A DNA stretch of 5,215 nucleotides. It comes from Planctomycetota bacterium. Its GTDB lineage: Bacteria > Planctomycetota > Planctomycetia > Pirellulales > UBA1268. The notes beneath the pieces are model-generated. The model searched no databases, had not been told where the DNA came from, and worked only from the letters and a program-made list of their open reading frames with translations. This document shows, piece after piece, positions 1 to 5,215 of this stretch (position 1 is its first letter; each line of letters begins with the position of its first letter). The translations under genes were made by a program, and so were the position numbers. The stretch lies in the NCBI GenBank assembly GCA_003670825.1, contig QWQL01000022.1:1-5215 (forward strand). The letters run 5' to 3'.

Positions 1-269
1 CTCTCAAACCGTTGGCCTGGTTGGGCATCGCGCTGTTCGCCGGCACCGTGTTTTTTCAGCTCGTGAACCTGCCGGTGGAGATCGACGCCAGTAACCGGGC
101 CAAGGCGCAACTCGTCGGGCTCGGGATCGTGCCGGTTGCCGACATGCCGGCGGTCAACAGCGTGCTCAACGCCGCTGCCTGGACCTACGTGGCCGGCACG
201 TTGCAGAGCATCCTGACGCTGCTGTATTACGCCAGCTATCTCGTTGGCGGATCGAGCGACGACCGCTGA
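1..269 (+). CDS. YugP-type membrane zinc metallopeptidase, C-terminal part (5' end outside window)
   Basis: The reading frame is already open at the left edge (first whole codon at position 3) and stops with TGA at 267-269, leaving 88 residues. The TTG at position 12 is an internal Leu, not a start. The fragment has a hydrophobic segment (about residues 5-22), then the stretch FFQLVNLPVEIDASNRAKAQ, then a second hydrophobic segment after VLNAAAWTYVAGTLQ, rich in Leu and Tyr, and a short acidic tail GGSSDDR. This order (FQ-L-x-LPVE-x-DAS-x-RA, then LNAAA-x-TYVA) is the hallmark of the C-terminal half of the YugP / Zn_peptidase_2 family, inner-membrane proteins of roughly 230 residues. The HExxH zinc site of the family would lie upstream of the window and cannot be checked. 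The gene converges on the DUF4159 gene with a 68-base gap. The physiological substrate of the family is not known to me. Confidence 0.9.
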   Translation, partial: LKPLAWLGIALFAGTVFFQLVNLPVEIDASNRAKAQLVGLGIVPVADMPAVNSVLNAAAWTYVAGTLQSILTLLYYASYLVGGSSDDR

Positions 270-337
270 TCGCCACGTCGGACAAAGCCGTAGGGTGTCG
301 AGGGGCGGTCGCCGTGGGGCGGGTGCGCTGCGTGACC

Positions 338-2734
338 TCAGTGGTTGAGTGAATACAGCAGCACGTTGAGGGCGATCTTCTCGGCGTCCTCGCGGCCATA
401 GCCCGTGCACTCCATCGAGTTTTGCTTCTCGAGCGCGCACGACAGGTCGTAGGGCGAAAAGATCACCGCCCAGCGGTCGCCGATTCTCACCCCCTCAAGC
501 TTCGGCGGAATCTGCCGCTTGCGAACGCCGATTGGGCCATCACCTCCAGACGGCTCGCGGAGCGTCACCTGCCGGATGTCGTAGCCGCCGTATTCGCCGG
601 CCGTGAAGATCGGGTCGTCGGCCGGGATCTCCTCGAGTTTCCGGTCTGGCAGGATGGCCGCCATCTCGGCGCGGAAGGCCTGCGTGAATCCCCCGGCCGC
701 GCAGACGCTGTCGGCGAGCAGCATGCCACCCCGATCGAGGAACGTGGCGAGCCGCTCCCGCCGCGGCTGGTCGAAGGCGAAGCCCTGTCGGCCGTGCATG
801 AACAGCAGGTGGTAGTCGAAGAGCCGGTCATCGATGGGATCGACGAGCGCTGGCGTGTCGTCGACGCGGATGCCCGTTTCACGGGCCGCCGCGCGCAGCA
901 CGTTGGCCAGCGCCGCCGGCGCCGCGTCGCACATCCCGGAGTGGCGGAGCTTGCCGATCGCGAGTTGGCCGCGGACGAGGGATTCGGCCGCGGGCTCCTC
1001 CTGGGGCAGTGCCCCAAAGAAGGCGTCTTTGCTCTTGAGTTCGCGGTTGGTGGCATAGGCCAGCACGTTGGTGCCGATCGCCAGGGCCGCCGCCACCTCC
1101 CGCTCCACGGCCGGGGGCAGACTGCCCCGGGACGGCCCGCCGAGTTCCCAGAGACAGGAGAGGCTCGGCATCGCCGCCTTGGCATCCACGAGATCGGTGG
1201 GCGGCGCGTAGATCAGGCAGGTGCGGCAGCCGTAGTCGATCCCCATCAGCGGCCGGTGGAGCTCCGGCGGCACGATCTCCTCCGCATGCCAGGCGGGGTG
1301 TTCGGGGGGCAGGAGGTGCAGCTGGTATTCCGGCTCCGGGAAGATCTCACCGACGAGCTGCCGCAGCTGCCGGTCGAAGCCCTCACTCTGCGGGCAGCAG
1401 GCCTCCGCAAACACAAACCCGCCGTTGTCGATGTAGTTCCGCAGCCGCCGACCCGCATCGGGGCCGGCGTTGAAGTCGACCTTTCCGGAGATCCAGAGCA
1501 CGGGCGCCTGCTGGAGGTCGTCTTGGCCCGCCGTGGGCACGTCGGTGACGTGCCAGGAGAGACCGGCTGGGTAGTCCCGCTTCCACCGGGATTCGACGTA
1601 CTCCACGAGGTGGGAGACGTCGTGGCCGTGGCGGTTCCAATCGGCTTCGGGTCCGTGGCGGCTCTTGGCCACGATCACCGGACGGCGGCCCTTGGCCAGA
1701 AAGAGCAGGGCAAAGCTCGTGGCCACCACCGAGTCTTCGATGCGGTTGGCGACGAACTTGCCCGACAGCCGGTCCTGGGTGGCGGTGAACATCTTCGCCC
1801 CCTCCAGGTACCAGTCGTGCTCCCCGATGTACCGCCGGGCGGTGAAGCGGCCCACCCGTTCGAGACCGTAGAGGTAGTAGTAGAGCCAGGTCTCGCCGCC
1901 GGTGCCCGGGTTTTGCATCACGGAGAACCGCTTGCCGAGCCAGGCGAGGCCCTTCTCCAGGTCCCGGGGCGCCGAGCCGCCGCCGCAGCAGGCGACGGTG
2001 TCGCGGACGGCCCGCGCGTCGGGCGTGCCGATGTGCTCCGACGTGATCCAGATGCTGGCGATGCCGGCGCACGTCATGCTGCCCGAGCCGCCGGCATTGC
2101 CGAGGGTGTAACCCCAGGAGCCGTCGGCGTTGTGGCAGGCGACCCAGTACTGCTGAGACCGCACCCACGTCTTGTCGTCGACGCGAATGCCGGCCCGCGC
2201 GGCCTCGTGGAGCGCCAGCAGGGCGAACTGGGAGTTGGAGTTGTCGCCCATGCCCACGCCGCGGGACTGTGCATACGACCACGACCCGGAGCCCGGACCC
2301 TGCTTCACCTGCGCCAGTTCCAGCCACTCCACATTCCGCTGGAGGATCGCCCGGTCGGCTTCCGGTGAGACCATCGCCAGGATCATCGTCTGCAGGGAGA
2401 CGGAGTAGGTTTCATCGGGCTCCTGCCGCCGCAGCCAATCGAGCGCCCGCCGCATGGCGGGCTGCTGGGCGGGCACCCCCGCATTGGCCAACGCGAGCAG
2501 CACCAGCGCCGTCGCCCCGGCCCGCTTGTCGGCCGACCGCATCGCCTCCCACGAGCCGTCATCCCGCTGCTGCGTGAGCAGGTAGTCGCGGGCCTTGTCG
2601 ACCGCAGACTGGATGTCGCCGGGGCCTGGCGGAGGCGCGGCATGGACGGTCCGCCAGCCTGCGGCGGCCACCAGCACGGCGACCACCAGCGGAACAATGC
2701 GACACGGGCTGGGCCGGCAGGGCGGGGCGATCAC
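338..2734 (-). CDS. Exported protein with prenyltransferase/squalene-cyclase-like repeats and two tandem DUF4159 domains
   Basis: About 798 residues. Residues 1-32 look like a signal peptide: Arg-containing start, hydrophobic IVPLVVAVLVAAAGW, then a VHA|A cleavage site. Residues about 42-355 carry helical repeats of the squalene-cyclase/prenyltransferase type, with QW-like signatures such as QRDDGSWE and NADGSWGYT. No DxDD catalytic motif is visible there, so cyclase activity is not supported. Two DUF4159 domains follow (about 361-530 and 589-796), each with a GG(F/M)-x-x-A(E/D) strand motif, a (D/E)xP(I/W)-like loop and a DLSC/SLSC-x-(W/L)E motif near its end; DUF4159 resembles glutamine-amidotransferase-like folds, function unknown. 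Start choice: GTG at 2734 has GGA 8 bases upstream and gives a normal signal peptide. The in-frame GTG at 2794 would add 20 Arg-rich residues, has no spaced ribosome site, and lies at the predicted transcription start. It is divergent from the MoxR operon; likely a periplasmic partner of it (inference). Confidence 0.93.
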   Translation of the reverse strand: MIAPPCRPSPCRIVPLVVAVLVAAAGWRTVHAAPPPGPGDIQSAVDKARDYLLTQQRDDGSWEAMRSADKRAGATALVLLALANAGVPAQQPAMRRALDWLRRQEPDETYSVSLQTMILAMVSPEADRAILQRNVEWLELAQVKQGPGSGSWSYAQSRGVGMGDNSNSQFALLALHEAARAGIRVDDKTWVRSQQYWVACHNADGSWGYTLGNAGGSGSMTCAGIASIWITSEHIGTPDARAVRDTVACCGGGSAPRDLEKGLAWLGKRFSVMQNPGTGGETWLYYYLYGLERVGRFTARRYIGEHDWYLEGAKMFTATQDRLSGKFVANRIEDSVVATSFALLFLAKGRRPVIVAKSRHGPEADWNRHGHDVSHLVEYVESRWKRDYPAGLSWHVTDVPTAGQDDLQQAPVLWISGKVDFNAGPDAGRRLRNYIDNGGFVFAEACCPQSEGFDRQLRQLVGEIFPEPEYQLHLLPPEHPAWHAEEIVPPELHRPLMGIDYGCRTCLIYAPPTDLVDAKAAMPSLSCLWELGGPSRGSLPPAVEREVAAALAIGTNVLAYATNRELKSKDAFFGALPQEEPAAESLVRGQLAIGKLRHSGMCDAAPAALANVLRAAARETGIRVDDTPALVDPIDDRLFDYHLLFMHGRQGFAFDQPRRERLATFLDRGGMLLADSVCAAGGFTQAFRAEMAAILPDRKLEEIPADDPIFTAGEYGGYDIRQVTLREPSGGDGPIGVRKRQIPPKLEGVRIGDRWAVIFSPYDLSCALEKQNSMECTGYGREDAEKIALNVLLYSLNH
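2639..2734 (-). other. Predicted Sec signal peptide of the DUF4159 protein
   Basis: Reading from GTG 2734, residues 1-12 (MIAPPCRPSPCR) form a short basic n-region, residues 13-27 an uninterrupted hydrophobic core, and residues 28-32 (RTVHA) end in a small-x-small site before APPPGPG. Cleavage after residue 32 is expected. The Cys residues at 6 and 11 precede the hydrophobic core, so this is not a lipobox. If the GTG at 2794 is used the same core remains but with an unusually long n-region of about 32 residues. Confidence 0.7.
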
Positions 2735-2800
2735 GCCGAGGTTCCAAAGGCTTCGTGGCGTCGCCGCACGGCGGGGAGCGACCGCGCGGCCCACCCTGAC

Positions 2801-2827
2801 ATCGTATCACGTCTGCGGATCGGGCAG
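2801..2827 (-). promoter_or_regulatory. Candidate extended -10 promoter for the DUF4159 gene
   Basis: On the minus strand the sequence reads TGATACGAT (2809 down to 2801): a TACGAT -10 hexamer (4 of 6 to TATAAT) preceded by the extended -10 TGn. A weak -35-like CTGCCC lies at 2827-2822 with a short 15-base spacer. Transcription would start near 2794, giving a leader of about 60 bases to the GTG at 2734. Planctomycete promoters are poorly characterised, so this is a motif match only. Confidence 0.35.
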
Positions 2828-2849
2828 GATGCGCCGACTGCGATCGGGC
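2818..2849. repeat. Short direct repeat GATCGGGC between the divergent promoters
   Basis: The octamer GATCGGGC occurs at 2818-2825 and again at 2842-2849, a period of 24 bases, in the stretch between the two predicted divergent promoters. The left copy overlaps the weak -35 of the minus-strand promoter. This could be a binding site for a shared regulator, but an 8-base match in GC-rich DNA can easily arise by chance. Confidence 0.2.
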
Positions 2850-2868
2850 GGGGCGGCATGCTGGTCGA

Positions 2869-2897
2869 TTGCCGACCCGGCCGAGACACCCGATACT
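2869..2897 (+). promoter_or_regulatory. Candidate sigma-70-type promoter for the MoxR-DUF58-BatA operon
   Basis: TTGCCG at 2869-2874 (4 of 6 to TTGACA) and GATACT at 2892-2897 (4 of 6 to TATAAT) are separated by exactly 17 bases. Transcription would start near 2904, leaving a leader of about 37 bases that contains the strong ribosome site at 2926-2933. No other comparably spaced pair was noticed upstream of this operon. Evidence is motif match and position only. Confidence 0.42.
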
Positions 2898-2925
2898 GGG
2901 CAGGCTCGGGTTCGCCCACCCCTCC

Positions 2926-2933
2926 AGGAAGGA
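2926..2933 (+). promoter_or_regulatory. Strong ribosome binding site that fixes the MoxR start
   Basis: AGGAAGGA lies 7 bases before GTG 2941. This decides the start: the open frame extends back to a TTG at 2869, but that codon has no such site, overlaps the predicted -35 element, and would add 24 residues unlike the family. Confidence 0.8.
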
Positions 2934-2940
2934 TCGCTGC

Positions 2941-3966
<1,026 letters not shown>

Positions 3967-3973
3967 CGGCCGC

Positions 3974-3980
3974 GAGGAGG
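3974..3980 (+). promoter_or_regulatory. Ribosome binding site of the DUF58 gene
   Basis: GAGGAGG, 8 bases before ATG 3989, in the 22-base gap after the MoxR stop codon. It confirms the start and suggests independent, efficient translation of this operon gene. Confidence 0.75.
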
Positions 3981-3988
3981 CTCTGCTG

Positions 3989-4888
3989 ATGGCCCGCGCG
4001 GTCGAGGAATACCTGAAGCCCGAGGTGGTGCGGCAGATCGCCCGGCTCGATCTCCGCGCCCAGTTCATCGTCAAGGGCTTCCTGCAGGGGCTCCATGCCA
4101 GTCCCTACCAGGGCTTCTCGGTCGAGTTCAGCGAGCACCGCAAGTACACCCCGGGCGATGACCCGAAGGACATCGACTGGCTGGTCTACGCCAAGACCGA
4201 CAAGCACTACGTGAAGAAGTTCGAGGCCGAGACCAACATCACCGGCTACCTCGCGATCGATGCCAGCGCGTCGATGGCCTACACCTACCGGCAGCAGCTC
4301 ACCAAACTCGACTACTCGATCTCGCTGGCGGCCGCCCTCTGCTGGCTGATGATTCACCAGCAGGATCCCTGCGGCCTGATGGTATTCGACGAGAAGCTCC
4401 ACGCCTCCCTGCCGGCCCGCTCGCGGCGGTCGCAGATCGCCCATGTGCTCTCGGTGCTCTCGAAGATCAAGCCGTCTGGAAAAACCGACATTGCCCGGAG
4501 CCTCGTGCAGGTGGCCGCGATGCTCCGGCACCGGTCGCTGGTGATGGTGTTTAGCGACCTGCTCGCCGACCCGGCGCCGGTTAAAGACGCGCTGCTGCGG
4601 CTGCGGCACCGCGGCCACGACGTGATCCTGTTTCACGTGCTCGACGAGGCGGAGGTCAGGTTTCCATTCGAAGGCATGGTGGAGCTGACCGAGCCCGAGG
4701 GCCACGACCGCCTGGTGATCGACGCCGATGCCGCCCGCCGGGGATATGTCTCGGCGGTCGAGGCGTTTCGCGAGGACTATCGGGCCTCATGCTTTCGGGC
4801 GGGGATCGATTACGTGCCCCTTGATACCAGCATGCAGTTCGACCGCGCCCTGATGGAGTATCTGGTAAGCCGGCGGAACCGGTTCTGA
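3989..4888 (+). CDS. DUF58 domain protein (vWA-like MoxR partner)
   Basis: A 299-residue protein without signal peptide or clear membrane segment, so probably cytoplasmic. The DUF58 signature is intact: R51-K-Y-x-PGDD-P-x-D-I-DW64, followed by the YVKKFEAE stretch (74-81). A von Willebrand A-like fold follows with a full metal-site (MIDAS) set: DASAS (91-95), Thr166 in SGKTDI, and Asp190 in VFSDLLAD. DUF58 proteins are regularly encoded directly after MoxR ATPases and are thought to act as their adaptor or client. The ATG start is backed by a strong ribosome site. The stop is 3 bases before the BatA-like gene, so the two are probably translationally coupled. Nothing is odd about composition or length; this is the short, soluble DUF58 form, not the form with N-terminal membrane helices. 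Confidence 0.96.
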   Translation: MARAVEEYLKPEVVRQIARLDLRAQFIVKGFLQGLHASPYQGFSVEFSEHRKYTPGDDPKDIDWLVYAKTDKHYVKKFEAETNITGYLAIDASASMAYTYRQQLTKLDYSISLAAALCWLMIHQQDPCGLMVFDEKLHASLPARSRRSQIAHVLSVLSKIKPSGKTDIARSLVQVAAMLRHRSLVMVFSDLLADPAPVKDALLRLRHRGHDVILFHVLDEAEVRFPFEGMVELTEPEGHDRLVIDADAARRGYVSAVEAFREDYRASCFRAGIDYVPLDTSMQFDRALMEYLVSRRNRF

Positions 4889-4891
4889 CCC

Positions 4892-5215
4892 ATGGGCCTG
4901 TCGTTCATCACACCGATGCTCCTCGGCGGTGCGGCGCTGGTGGCCTTGCCGCTGGTTCTGCATCTGATCATGCGGCGGAAGCCGGTGCCGCACGATTTTC
5001 CGGCGCTGAGGTTTCTGCGGGAGAAGGCGGTGGCCAACCGCCGTCGGCTGCAACTGAGCCACATCGTGCTGCTCCTGCTGCGGATGGCGGCGATTGCGCT
5101 TGTGGCACTGGCGCTCGCGCGGCCGGTGCTCCGCGGAGCCGGGTGGCTCGCCGACGGCGAGGGGCCGGTGGCCGCAGCCCTCGTCTTCGACACCGCGCCG
5201 CGAATGGCCCTCCGA
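4892..5215 (+). CDS. BatA-like membrane protein, N-terminal part (runs off right edge)
   Basis: The frame opens at ATG 4892, 3 bases after the DUF58 stop, and stays open to the last base, giving 108 residues with no stop. It matches the BatA N-terminal membrane domain: a first helix (about residues 5-26, FITPMLLGGAALVALPLVLH), a basic HLIMRRKP turn, the diagnostic DFPALRFLRE (35-44), a basic NRRRLQLSH segment, and a second helix (58-76) ending in LARPVL. A strand then leads into VFDTAPRM (98-105), at the place where a vWA domain starts with its DxSxS metal motif. Here it reads D-T-A-P-R, lacking both serines. No good ribosome site is seen within 12 bases, so initiation probably depends on coupling to the upstream gene. 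In planctomycetes such proteins are often several hundred residues long with a C-terminal membrane helix; the remainder is not visible here. Confidence 0.9.
   Translation, partial: MGLSFITPMLLGGAALVALPLVLHLIMRRKPVPHDFPALRFLREKAVANRRRLQLSHIVLLLLRMAAIALVALALARPVLRGAGWLADGEGPVAAALVFDTAPRMALR

Noticed and set aside
270..337. Transcription terminator in the convergent gap
   Set aside because: Only weak inverted matches (for example GACCGC at 261-266 with GCGGTC at 305-310, loop of 38 bases) and no U-tract; not enough to call a terminator.
838..876. VDDT in the minus-strand protein as a possible cyclase DxDD-type catalytic motif
   Set aside because: It lies in the second DUF4159 domain, not in the helical-repeat region, and lacks the first Asp of DxDD.
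422..2368. Open frame of 648 codons on the plus strand, antisense to the DUF4159 gene
   Set aside because: Its translation is low-complexity (rich in Arg, Gly, Val, His), has no recognisable domain, and mirrors the codon pattern of the real minus-strand gene. Long antisense frames are common in GC-rich DNA.
2869..2940. Extended MoxR start at TTG 2869
   Set aside because: The added residues do not resemble the MoxR family, the region contains the predicted promoter, and the strong ribosome site points to GTG 2941.

Overview
The window is GC-rich bacterial DNA whose gene content points to a planctomycete, probably of the Pirellulales type. The main reason is the combination of a secreted protein joining squalene-cyclase-like repeats to DUF4159 domains with a MoxR ATPase / DUF58 / BatA-like gene set. 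That pairing is typical of Planctomycetes. The lineage is inferred from protein families; there is no rRNA or other phylogenetic marker here.

Layout. Positions 1-269 (+) hold the C-terminal end of a YugP-type membrane zinc metallopeptidase that enters from the left edge. A 68-base convergent gap follows. Positions 338-2734 (-) hold one large gene for a predicted exported protein of about 798 residues: signal peptide, alpha-helical prenyltransferase/squalene-cyclase-like repeats, then two tandem DUF4159 domains. Positions 2735-2940 are a divergent intergenic region with a plausible sigma-70-type promoter facing each way. To the right runs a tight (+) operon: a MoxR-family AAA+ ATPase (2941-3966), a DUF58/vWA-like protein (3989-4888), and the start of a BatA-like membrane protein (4892 to the right edge). 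Gaps between these genes are 22 and 3 bases.

How the genes may work together. MoxR ATPases are known partners of vWA/DUF58 proteins and are thought to act as chaperones that mature or remodel protein complexes, often at the cell envelope. Here the ATPase (cytoplasm), the DUF58 adaptor (cytoplasm) and the BatA-like protein (inner membrane) form the usual module. The divergent exported DUF4159 protein is a plausible periplasmic client or partner, but that link rests only on gene neighbourhood and general knowledge of the cluster.

I see no mobile element, CRISPR array, tRNA or rRNA. Everything belongs to known families. The biological role of the MoxR-DUF58-BatA-DUF4159 set is poorly understood, so it is the most interesting part of the window, but I cannot claim a new system from sequence alone.
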